Below are positions 44,335 to 54,148 of a stretch of 64,000 bases of DNA, piece after piece. Within the stretch, counting starts at the first letter, position 1; the number at the start of each line of letters is the position of its first letter. A program made the translations under genes and the position numbers. The notes below the pieces were generated by a model that ran no database searches, was not told the origin of the DNA, and saw nothing but the letters and a program-made list of their open reading frames with translations. The stretch is taken from positions 1,488,001-1,552,000 of the forward strand of contig JANFAH010000011.1 of the NCBI GenBank assembly GCA_024663395.1. The letters run 5' to 3'. This DNA comes from Pisolithus tinctorius. Lineage: Eukaryota; Basidiomycota; Agaricomycetes; Boletales; Pisolithaceae.

Positions 44335-45430
44335 ATGTCTGCTAACCATGCCCCTCAACTCTCCCAACTCATTCATGTGCCTACCCTGGATCCTGCAGAA
44401 GCTGAAAGGGTGTCCTTAAGAGAGCAGCTTGTGGCTGCATCAGCAGGGCTTGTGGCTGAGGCAAAGTGTGTGCCTGATGACCAGGAGGACATGTGGGAGG
44501 AGAAGACAATGTGGCTGAGGCGCTGGGAGGAGAAGACAGTAGGTGGTTTGTTTGGTGACTTGGCTGCATGATGTTGACAAGCCTGAAACAGGTGGTACTG
44601 ATGCCCCTGGTCGAGTGAGGGAAGGCACTGGGGGTGTCCATGTGGGTTGATGCAGAAGATGCTCCCACACTGGCAGAGGCAGACGATCTGTACAAGCAAT
44701 GGACCACAGAAGAGGCAGAAGTGTGAACAAAGGCAGAGCAAGATGTTCAGATGGGGGAGGAGACCACAGTAGAGCTCAGAGATGATGGGGCAGTGAGGAT
44801 GTCACATGTGGAAGTTCTGCAGCCAGCTTGCAAGGTAAGTCATTGCGGGCTTGTTGTTCAGTCTCATTGACACTGCGATCACACAGCAGTCTCAGCAGAC
44901 CATTGCCGAGAGTGACAAAGAGCCCACCCAGTCAAAGATCCATATCCCAGCCATGGGTATGATCACCCACAAGGAGCCATGGATGCAGTGCGCCCTGAAG
45001 AGGATTTCCTGTACTGGGATGTTGGGCAAGACCTGCAATGCTTGCACAAAGATCAAGCAGGGCTGTGAAAAGTCAAGCAAGGCAGCAGGCAAGAAGGCAC
45101 AGGCAGGCGCTTCAGTTGGTAAGTAGCAGTTGTGTCTCAATGCATCAAAGGCTAATCCACTACAGCACGATCCACGAAGGCCCCTAAGGCTGGTCCATCG
45201 AAGTGGGATCATGACAGCGATGATGACAACATCATGGAGGTGGTCAAGAGCAGGGCCTGTGGCAATGGTAAGGCACCAGCACGTGGCAGATTGGATGACA
45301 AGACCACCATGGCTTTGTCTTGAGTGCTGACAATGGTGAGGGCCAAGGCCATGGCTTCACATGCAGCCACCATGTGTCTGCAGGTCTGTGTTGACCAGCT
45401 CACAGAGGTCCTCGAAGAGCTTGGCATAGA
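44335..45430 (+). pseudogene. Six-cysteine accessory gene beside Gyp-4 (antisense to it)
   Basis: Exon 1 starts at ATG 44335 (MSANHAPQLSQL) with a charged helix (AEAERVSLREQL) and decays by TGA and a frameshift near 44571-44720. An intron at about 44836-44887 has a clear gtaagt donor and acag acceptor. Exon 2 encodes the cysteine cluster at about 44980-45075: C, x6, C, x8, CNAC, x5, C. The expected first cysteine of the opening pair appears to be replaced by Trp (EPWMQC). A Lys/Ala-rich run follows. A further gtaagt intron leads to an acidic DDDNIMEVV block and a helix ending at about 45430. Same layout as the antisense genes of Gyp-1 and Gyp-2. It runs opposite to, and downstream of, the Gyp-4 integrase. 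Confidence 0.55.
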
Positions 45431-46277
45431 GTAGACAATCGCATAGCTTGTAGATATCTCCTTGCTTCCTGTCCCCTTCATGCTGCAGCCCATGCCTTAT
45501 GTGTGGGAATATACCAAGTCTTGTCTCGTCCCTGGTGGTTGTGACATCAGGCATTGCTAAGGACCTCTGTCTGCTCAGCAAGGAACTGGCCCTGGATTGG
45601 CTGCGGTATTGTAGAGTGCACAGGGTACCACCCAACTTGTCTTCTTTGTGTGGCTTTCAACTGCTCTCAATGGTAAGTCCTTGTGAAACGATCTTGATGG
45701 TAGGATGTGACAGAATGTTGAAGAGAGAGCAAGGGGACTGTTTATTGGGTAACTGTGATGGTCTTTGGGTATTAATTGTAAGGAAACAGAGAACGAACTG
45801 AAAGGAAAGACGACCAAGGGGCACATGCTGACTGCATGGGGTGGTTGCGAGTATCCACAGTATAGAGTGGCCAAGAGTGGCATCAGCAGGACTAGTAAGA
45901 GAGATAGGAGAGACGTTGTTTTGGCTATATACTTATTCAGTGTTTTCTTATTTTTCTGGGTGGTTTTTGACTTTTTGTTAGTGGTGTTTATGTTTTTTGA
46001 TTCAGGACTAGCTATCATCAGAATCACTGGACAAAACCCAGGGTAAAACAGATAAAAGGGAACGAACTATGTGTGGTATCAGACAGAGCAAGTGGCATGT
46101 GGGGGACTTTGAATGCTGACTGTCCCCAGTTGGCATGGGAGATGGAATGAGGGTAGAAGAAGTTGTGGGGCAGTGGGCAAGGCCGTGGAGGGAGGTATGG
46201 GTATTGTGGGAGAAGGTTAGGTGGGTATGGGGGGAGGGCGTGATGGACAGGGTGTGGGTACTGGAAAGGACAGATAG
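45431..46277. other. Stretch without a recognisable gene between the accessory gene and Gyp-4 pol
   Basis: Mixed sequence with AT-rich patches (45920-46020) and G-rich patches (46140-46260). Frames of up to 150 codons on minus lack any family motif. If Gyp-4 were intact, the rest of its integrase would be here; it is not recognisable. Confidence 0.4.
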
Positions 46278-47206
46278 TCAGCTGTCCAAGGCAAAGACCT
46301 CTACCTTGTCATCAGTAGGGTCATCCTGACACTTCTGCAACTGACGCACATGCCAAGTAATCAGTTCTGTGGTAGTCAGTGGTGTCGCATCATCATGGGA
46401 TAGGGGCAAAAGGAAAGTAGCTTCTGCAAGGTCGAATGGAAACAGCAGCTTGACACTGTGCACCATGAAGTAAGGGGATAAACCTGTGGACTTCAAGATG
46501 GTGACCTGCTCAGCCCAGAAGATGAAGTGTGTGACAGTGTGCCAGTGGCAGTTGTCATTCTCACAGCTCTTCATGATAGCCTCGCACATGTCATAGTGGC
46601 AACACTCTACAATGCCATTAGCCTGAGAGTTGTAAGGGGAAATACAGATGTGACAGATATGATATTGTGTGGCAAGGGCATCTAAGGCTTGAATGAATGC
46701 AGGACCATTGTCAGTGACAATCTCAGCGAGTGGGCCCCAGCAGCACAGAATGTCCTCAAAGATGAAGGATGCAAGCACAGTGCTGTTTTCCACGTGCAGC
46801 ATGCGCCATTCAGGATATGAGGTAAGTGCACAACAAGCCTGTACTATGTGGTGGTAGCTGCCAGCTGTGGGCATTAGCATCATGTCAATGTGAGCTTTAT
46901 GAAACAGACCCCCTATCATGGTACAGTGGGGGGGATATGAAGCTTCTGCATCTGGTGGATCTGGCATTCATGATAAGTGCAAACATACCACTTCACATCC
47001 TCAACAAGGAGAGGCCACCAAAAGCGGAGGAGAAGGTGCATGCAGACCATGAAGACACCTTTGTGTCTGAGGTTGTCATGCACTTCCTTGATGAGACGAT
47101 ACTGCTTGGACTCATTGACGACTAGCTGGTGCTGTCTGTGCAGTTCTCTATGCCATAAGGAGGAGAAATGAGTACTGCACATCAGTAAGGTCAGGAGGTC
47201 ACTCAC
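46278..47206 (-). pseudogene. Gyp-4 integrase fragment
   Basis: Minus strand. The zinc domain is at about 47120-46950 (EVHDNLRHKG, FWWPLLVEDVKWYV, CTYHEC). The catalytic core is at about 46920-46500: HIDMMLMP, LAEIVTDNGPAF, SPYNSQANGIVECCHYD. The Asp and Glu of the DDE triad are present (HID, TDNG, VECC). Flanking cysteines stand where arginine is typical, consistent with CpG loss (CGC to TGC). Upstream RT/RNase H is missing (cut near 47210), and the C-terminal tail is lost near 46290. A gypsy lineage distinct from Gyp-1, 2, 3 and 5. Confidence 0.8.
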
Positions 47207-47247
47207 AGGTCACGAGGAAAGTGCGGATCATTTCTACAGTGACTCCA

Positions 47248-47444
47248 AAAACCCTTTCAATGTTTGCTCTAAATGGAGTGTGTGAAGTGTAGTGCGAAAA
47301 GGGGTGGGAATTTCAATTCACATCTCTAGGACCAAATTTAGTACTTGCTCTTGGCTACAGAATGGTACCTTTTCCATGTGATTTGGCAGACAGACAGTGG
47401 AGATATTGTTGATTTAAAACTGCAATACCATTGAAAGGGTTTGT
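47248..47444. mobile_element. Candidate MITE with about 14-bp inverted ends
   Basis: aaaaccctttcaatg at about 47248-47262 is inverted as cattgaaagggtttg at about 47429-47443. The roughly 195-bp interior has no ORF. It sits at the truncated 5' edge of the Gyp-4 integrase. No convincing target duplication seen. Confidence 0.4.
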
Positions 47445-47654
47445 TCACTTTTGAATTGGAAAGGGTATCTGGAGAACCAGAAGCTGAGATCTCAGGAGGG
47501 ATGGGAAAATATGATTACATAATAAACCACATGATCTTTCAGATGATTTGTCAGCATGTAAACAATAACAAACATTGAATTTATACCATTAAACTTCCCT
47601 CTTTTAACACAACTCATGAAATCATCTCTCTGGCTCACATGGTCATTTTCTCAG

Positions 47655-48408
47655 GAAATTATTATCAAATACTGGTGGCCACTACTGTACCATCAGTATA
47701 ACATGCTCTCAGGACCATCAGTCCCTTAAAAAACCTGCTGCCAGTCAATCCCTGCACTGTTTCCCCACCCATGCCTGATGTATTCTGGGACTAATCAATG
47801 CTTGGAAGGCTGAAAATGTTATGGAGGTCAATCTGGCACTTCAGAACATGATGGACAAACCAATCCCCTCTTAACCAATGCATTTCTGCCACAGGGACAC
47901 TGATATGGAGATTAAGGCAAGACAAAACCTCCTTGTGCTCCAATTACCCTAAGGTGGGTTCACTAGATCTTGCTCTAATCTGAGCTTTGGATGACTGGGG
48001 AAGTGTCATTTGGTCACATGTGACCACAGGCAATAATCAGGGCCAGATGGAAGCACAGGATTCTCTTCCACAGCTGCTCAGTAGCATATCCTTCTGATGA
48101 CACCCAAGGGTAAAGAGGATTTTGTCTTGCCCTAACCTCCATATCAGTGTCCCTGTGGCAGAAATGCATTGGTTAAGAGGGGATTGGTTTGTCCATCATG
48201 TTCTGAGGTGCCAGATTGACGTCCATAACATTTTCAGCCTTCCAAGCATTGATTAGTCCCAGAATACATCAGGCATGGGTGGGGAAACAGTGCAGGGATT
48301 GACTGGCAGCAGGTTTTTTAGGGGACTGATGGTCCTGAGAGCATGTTATATGGATGGTACAGTAGTGGCCACCAGTATTTGATATAGAGACATATTGCTA
48401 ATAATTTC
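47655..48408. repeat. Foldback repeat, about 280-bp arms
   Basis: The left arm 47655-47931 (aaattattatcaaatactgg...gacaaaacct) is the inverse of 48115-48408 (ttttgtcttgcc...ccagtatttgatatag). The spacer is about 183 bp. Arms are highly similar with a few transitions and one about 15-bp insertion near the outer end of the right arm. No transposase ORF inside. 47445-47654 is unique AT-rich sequence. Confidence 0.88.
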
Positions 48409-48667
48409 TGGGGCAGTCTACAGGATTAATTGGCTCAAAGCAAGGGCAAGAAGGGACAGATGGAAAGAAGAGTTGTCATTGGTCAGGCATGAGATGCTTT
48501 GGAGCACCATATGGTTCAAGTCCCAGAAGAACAGATGGGAGAAAAGGGATGAGCAATCTTTGGAGCCAGGGACAGAAGCTTTTGCTAATAAGCAGATGGA
48601 GTTGTGGGGTGACTTTGCCAAAAAGGCCAGGTTGATTATCCAAGGTAAACAGATAGATTGTACTTAG
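48395..48667 (+). pseudogene. C-terminal fragment resembling a KDZ-type (CxC2) transposase tail
   Basis: A frame of 90 codons encodes INWLKARARRDRWKEELSLV, HEMLWSTIWFKSQ and FANKQMELWGDFAKKA. It resembles the helical C-terminal region of large Agaricomycete KDZ/CxC2-type transposase proteins, where a W.K.RAR..RW.EE...V..EM pattern is usual. It starts at the outer edge of the foldback right arm, so the rest of the gene was probably displaced by that repeat. Ends at a natural-looking stop. Identification is from pattern memory only. Confidence 0.4.
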
Positions 48668-48900
48668 AACAGGGATATTTTTCCATCTGCCCTTCTTGGC
48701 TTGGAGGGCTGCATTGAAGTGAAAGGTAAATATGTCAAAACAAACATACCAAAATGGTAGTTTCCTAAAAGAGTGATGGCCACTGACAGTGGACATTTTC
48801 AACCTCTGGCCTACATCAGGAAGGGCTGAAAAATTTTCACCTTGCCATCAAATCCAACAAAACCTCTACTCCATTATTCACTTCCTTGTGATTTGACTCG

Positions 48901-51289
48901 ATGGCTGACAGGTCTGAAGTCTACTCTGATCTCCTGTCTTCCTATGTAGGCAAGTTCAAAGATGCCCAAGGAAATTCTGAGCTCAGGGCAGAGATCCTGG
49001 CCAAGGTAAAGTCAGAGATCCTTCAGCATGCATCTGAGGGATCTGTGGCATTGCCACAGAATTTGAGAGTGGTATGATATTTTTTTTCACCAAGCCTGAC
49101 ATATCTCAAGTTTATCTGGGCCATCAGAAGGCACTTTTTGCCAAAACTAGACCCAAATGACCAGGATGATGAGGGGAACATCATCCAGCACATCCTGGCT
49201 GTAGCTGAAAAGAAGAAGGAGGAGAGTGGTGAGGGTGAGGATGCCAGAGAGGAGAGAGCCAGACCTGTGAAGGCAGGTGACTACAGAAAAGCCTTCACTG
49301 AATTTACTGCAGGCCAGCAGCTCTTCAAGGAGGACATGGATGCCAATGACAGGGAGAGGAGGGACACCAAGGACCCCAAGACCATAGGCCAGAGGACAAA
49401 AATCATCCAACAGTGGTGGGAATCTGTTTCTGAGGAGAAAAAAGCTGAAGCTGGGAGGGCAGCTGTGAAGTGGAAGTGGAATAAGTTGGGTGCTCCTAGA
49501 GAGACTCATGATTCATAGGTGATATTCAAGTTGGAATGCCTTATACTGACTCTGCAAATACACAGGTACTGGAGAAAGAACTTCCTTAGCATGGCTAGAG
49601 AGTTCATGGACACAGTTCAGAGAACTATGGGCTGTCATATAGTGATGTTTGCAGCACACCAGACCACTGATTCACAGATCAAGATGGTAGTGTAAGTTGC
49701 CCTTCCCCTGGTCTATCTCAATGCTGATGATGAGATCTAGTTTGAGACACAACTCCCTGATGGGAACAAGGTCTTCTCCCAGTCTTCTGAGGCCACAAAG
49801 GATTGGGTGGTGAAGGGGGAGGATATGTTGTCTGAATATCTTGTGAAGGAACCTGGTAAGTGTGGACTGTTGTCTATCAATATATGTACCTAGTGTCACC
49901 CTACCCTTAGTGGAACCAGATTGCAATGAGGAGAAACAAGAGGTGGAAATAGCCCTTGATGATGAAGGAAACCCCCTGGTGCCTCCTTTGACTGGGCAGA
50001 AGCTCAAGGTTCAGCAGAGTTTGGCTAGAGCTGTCTTCCAAGCTGCTTATGATATGTTCTTGATAACCCCATGCATCTGGAGTGGCTGACTGAAGTTGGA
50101 AATATAGCAAAATTTACTGGAAAGGCCAAGGCCAAGGTTCCCTGGGGCTTGCTTATCAAGTCCCCTTTGGAGTATCTGGATTCAGATTCCATCCCAGAGG
50201 GATTTGTAATGAAGGATCCTTCCAAGTGGACCAAGGCTGACCTTAGGTTGCTTTGGAACTATTGGCATTCCCTAGAGGATGATGATAAGGTGATTGTTGC
50301 ATTTATCAAGTGCAAAAAGGATGATGAGCCTTTGGGAAGGCCCTTTGTTCAGAAAGCTGCCTCTAAAAAGAGTGTGTGGGTGAGCCCTGAGGGGGACAGT
50401 GAAGCTGGTGTGGAGCCCAGTTGAGTGGCTGGGGCATCAGACTCAGAGGCAGAGGTGGACATGGGCATGGGTAAGCAATCCCAGGTAACTTCTTTGGGGG
50501 ACCAAATCAGGCTCAACTCCCTGGCCTCATGACTCCAGCCCTGCATGGCATGCTGATGGGGACCAGATCAAATTTTTAAAGTCACTTTGTGTCATGCCCA
50601 GGTACCAGGAGCTTATTGATCTTGTATATGCCTTACCAGAGACGGTAAGTGGCAATGTGGCATTGAACATGGGGCTAATGAACAAATTTTGCAGGAACCT
50701 GATATGGAACCCACATCCCCATTACCTGAATGGGCATCCTGGACTTGGAGTGCCCAGTATCTACCCCAAGAGATCCATGTCCAGGGGAATTCCTTCTGGA
50801 AGGCACTGGGTCAATTGCAATTGGAAAGGTTTGCTTGCATGTCAAAAGGTGTTCCTGTAGTACTTGGATTTGGTATGTTGTGGAGGGAGTGTAAGTGGGC
50901 ACAGGAAATGGAAGAGGATGACCCAGAAGTTGCCAATCTGGGCTTCTTGCTGAACTCCAAGCTTGACATCAACAGAGGGGAAGATGTTATGGCCTCCTTG
51001 GGGGTGGTGATTTCAAGGCTTCAGCAAAGTTGGGGTCACTCAGAGGGGGTGGGAGGCACTGAAAAAATCATGGGAGGGGATACAGAGGACTTCAGTGGTG
51101 GTGAGAAGGGTGGTGAGGAGAAGGATACACAGGATAACAGGAAAAGGAAAAGGGGAGGCAGTGGGAATGTAGAGAGGAAGAAGATGATGACAAGGAGGGT
51201 TTCAGGGGAGGATGGGGATCAGGGGAAAGAGGGCAAGAGATCTAGCAGAAAGAGGCAGCCAAGCAAGAGAGCTCTGGGACAGGCCTGAT
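48901..51289 (+). CDS. Agaricomycete orphan-family gene, multi-exon, possibly intact
   Basis: Starts MADRSEVYSDLLSSYVGKF at 48901. Introns with good GT-AG ends lie at about 49076-49118, 49519-49566, 49692-49734 (gtaagt to tag) and 49857-49907. Coding blocks: FIWAIRRHFLPKLDPND, TIGQRTKIIQQWWESVSEEKKAEA, MAREFMDTVQRTMGCHIVMFAAH, FETQLPDGNKVFSQ, PPLTGQKLKVQQSLARAVFQAAYD, VPWGLLIKSPLEYLDSDSIPEGF. The last exon (about 50689-51289) has a Trp-rich segment and a very basic, Gly/Lys/Glu-rich tail (NRKRKRGGSG, RSSRKRQPSKR). The GQR..I...W, MG..  and P..LKGQQ..VR-like positions match a family common in Agaricomycete genomes with no known function. A TGA near 50423 and the exon joins around 50430-50690 are uncertain. 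Confidence 0.55.
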
Positions 51290-51551
51290 AGATATAATGT
51301 AGATGTTGAAACTTTCAGGGGATTCTTGGAAAATGGAAGCTTGCCTACTGCTGGTAACATCTACATTGACAAGTAACTGATTATGCAGTTAGGTCAGCAG
51401 ATATCACCTGCAGGAGGTGGGATCATTTGTTGGTCAGCCTATCCTTCATCAGGGACAACCAGCCAATATTGGTTAGTCCCACCTTTAGGGCAAAATGTAC
51501 ACTTCAGATGTCCCAGTTGCAGGACTATGGTTGACTGAACTATGTGAATGA

Positions 51552-51930
51552 GCATCTGATGGATGGAGTGCTGTAGAAACATGTAGGGTGCAAGGATCCT
51601 CTCCAAATTTGGAAGGCAGAATCATGTGGCTGAGCACTTTAAGTAAGTGTGAGGATGGAGTCGATATCTTTGGAAATGGCAGAGATATGACAAAAACCAG
51701 AATGCCATACATGGGTGCTAAAAACTTTTAATGTGTGCTTAACTTGCTTCCTCTTTTCTCTTTAGCACTGATGACTATTCTTGTGCAAAGGATGACTGCT
51801 CATGTCCAGCAGTCTTTCTATGCATGATGGCTTTAGTCTTCATCTGCATCCATGGGCATTGCATGCAACTCATCAATGAGTTAGTCAGAGTCAGCTGTAA
51901 CCATGTCCACAACACCTTTGGTGTGTGACA
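51552..51930 (-). mobile_element. Truncated inverted copy of the 1846-bp LTR family
   Basis: Read on the minus strand from 51930 (TGTCACACACC) it matches 15876-16257 with scattered transitions and then diverges after cagatgctcatt. It is the first about 380 bp of the same LTR. 51290-51551 is unique sequence without a gene. Confidence 0.8.
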
Positions 51931-52920
51931 CCAGTCAAGGCAACAGAAGGCCAGGAAGGCTGGGAACTGGTCTGAGGGTCAGAAAGGACTGGAATGGCCA
52001 GCTGTAGATTGGTCTAATGGTCAGGAAGGGCTTAGAAAAGCCAGGTGGCAACCAGTCAGGGGCCAGTGAGGGCTGGATGGGCTAGAAAGGCTATGGGAGA
52101 CCAGTCTCAACCTGGACAGGGCTGTAAGGCCAGAAATCCAAAGGGAGACTGGTCAGGAGTTGGGCTAGGCCAGAGTGGCTGGCTGGAGGCTGGTCTGAAG
52201 GGGTTGGAGAGGTTTGGGGTGGTCAGAGGCAACCTGAGGTGCTATCTAGCTGGTGGGCTGATAATCAGAGGCCAAAACAGTGTAGGCTGGCAGGCTAACA
52301 CTGAGACTGGGGTCACCAGGGGTAGCAAGGTGTGAACCCAAGGCTGGTAGTGGCAAGGCCAGGGGCCAAGCACCTTGGAATAGGCTGGATGAGCTTCTGG
52401 AGGTCTGCAAGGGACTAGGGACTGTCTAGGACAGCTAGAGTTTGGTTTGGATGAGGACTGGAGGACTTCACATAGCCAGGCATGAACCAGGGACCAGCAG
52501 GTCATGAGACCAGTTCAATGAAGGCCTAAGGATGTCAGCAGGAGGTGAGTCCAGGTGTTGAGTCCAGTTTAGGGGTGTCCAGAGTTGGTTGGAGGTGGGT
52601 TTTCTGGTGGCAAGAAGCCTAAGGGCAAACAGTCATTGGAGGACCAGTTCAGGGGGTCCAGAGACCAGGTGAGGCCTAGGGGTTGTTCAGCCAAAAGGCT
52701 GACAATGGGAGGCCAAGACTGGTGAGACTGGTGAACACACAATCACTGAGGCCAAGGACTACTGAGATAGTGAGACTGGAGTACCAACACATATGTCAGG
52801 GGCTGGGAGCAACCCAGGGCAGGTGGTTCAGGAGTGTTTCAGTATGCAAGGACTGGACCAAGGAACCAGGGACCAGTGTGCAGGGACCAAGTGGGGTTGT
52901 GCTGAGGGCACCAGAGAGGT
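51931..52920. repeat. Degenerate G/A-rich minisatellite
   Basis: Irregular 45-60-bp units built from ggctgg, ggccag, accagtc and aggcctgg-like words, strongly purine-skewed on plus. Copies are diverged and no strict period holds. ORFs across it (for example 52045-52335) are repeat by-products. 52921-53290 is similar but weaker; it contains an 8-bp-stem hairpin gtagactt...aagtctac at about 52983-53001. Confidence 0.65.
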
Positions 52921-53290
52921 AATGGACAGGGGTTTGGAAGAGAGTAGGTCATGAGTGAGGTCCCTTATCCCCCTCTTAGGGTAGACTTCCCAAGTCTACA
53001 GGGGTACAAGGTGTGGGCTAGGACCACTGAGAGGAGTACTAAATGGGTAGTAGGAGACCTACCACCAGAGTTGTCAATCCAAGTACAGAGAATGCAAAGA
53101 CTGGCTTAACAGGTGTCAAGACTGGTTCTGGGAAGCTTTTACAAGGCCAGGAAAAGCTTTAAAAACCGGAGGTACAAGGCTGGCAGGGCAGGCTGGACTG
53201 GTACAGGGATAGTAGGGAGTGTCAGTCAAAAGTGAGGGTATGAAGGCTTCTTAACATTGTTGAAACCCTTGCAGAACTACCACTGTCTCC

Positions 53291-53644
53291 TGTGCTGAAT
53301 GCACTCGCTGAGGCTGATCACCCTCTCACCCCATCCAATCCATGCTATTGTCTGGCATGCTCAGGCACATCCACATAAACTGTGGACTTTATGAATGCCC
53401 CTTTGCCATGCCACTCATCCTGGACATAATCAGGCCCAATGCCCATCTTTATGCCCTCATCGCCCATTACAAGAAAGCATTGCCACCCCCAGGTTGGTAG
53501 ATGATTGTACCCTTGTTGGGAGCAAGGATAATGATTTGTATGACAATGACAATGACTTTGATGATTCCACCATTGACAACATGACTGGAGAGCCTTATGG
53601 AGAATAATTGAAGTCAGGGACTTCAACACTTAGAAGGGGGGTAA
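53291..53644 (+). pseudogene. 3' end of an upstream gypsy element (tail plus polypurine tract)
   Basis: A partial frame encodes INCGLYECPFAMPLILDII and YALIAHYKKALPPP. After a frame change an acidic tail follows (DNDLYDNDNDFDDSTIDN) ending near 53607. agaaggggggtaa then abuts the LTR at 53645, as a polypurine tract would. This implies that the LTR at 53645 was the 3' LTR of an upstream, now mostly deleted, copy. The coding tail itself is not a named domain. Confidence 0.45.
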
Positions 53645-54094
53645 TGTTACATTTCACCCCTGTTTCCTCCTTTTTGTTGTATGTTTACCATGTGTTTGAT
53701 CCATTGGACTTTGTTTCCTTTTGAGCCATCTTCTTGGTGATCTGATGGCTCACTATTTCCACCACTAGCGTTACTGACTCACTACATGCCTGGGACATGT
53801 GTCACTATTGTTCAACCAATAGCAGAGTTACCTCATTACATGTGGGTGCCTCATGGTCCATTTCTTTGTAGTATTTAGTCTGTCAACTCAAGTCCTGGAA
53901 CCCCAGACTTGAGCTGCTCAATCATACACAGTTGTCCTCAGAACTTTGCCTTTAGTGTCCCTTACCAGGACCACTCTTACCAGCATTGACTAAATCCTTC
54001 ATCATTTACAAAGGTTACTGCAGCCATTGCTCAGTAGAAACCATTTGTCTGCATTTGAGCTCTCTCTACATCTTGACTTCAGTCAAGCGTAACA
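53645..54094 (+). repeat. Gyp-5 5' LTR (450 bp)
   Basis: TGTTACATTTC to AAGCGTAACA with 6-bp inverted ends TGTTAC/GTAACA. TATTTAG at 53872-53878 is followed 33 bp later by agacttgagct (53905-53915). The 3' LTR is absent, so the ends rest on the inverted termini and on the primer-site position. Confidence 0.8.
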
Positions 54095-54096
54095 AA

Positions 54097-54107
54097 AGCT
54101 CAAGTCT
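54097..54107 (+). promoter_or_regulatory. Gyp-5 self-priming primer-binding site
   Basis: agctcaagtct starts 2 bases after the LTR end and is the exact reverse complement of agacttgagct at 53905-53915. Third family with the same geometry. Confidence 0.78.
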
Positions 54108-54148
54108 ACCAGCCTTTGGCTGAATCAGTCACTGCTTAGTGCACCACC

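Noticed and set aside
45575..46027. Minus-strand 150-codon ORF
   Set aside because: No family motif; starts in an AT-rich patch with repetitive Lys/Thr/Asn codons; lies in a gap between element remnants.
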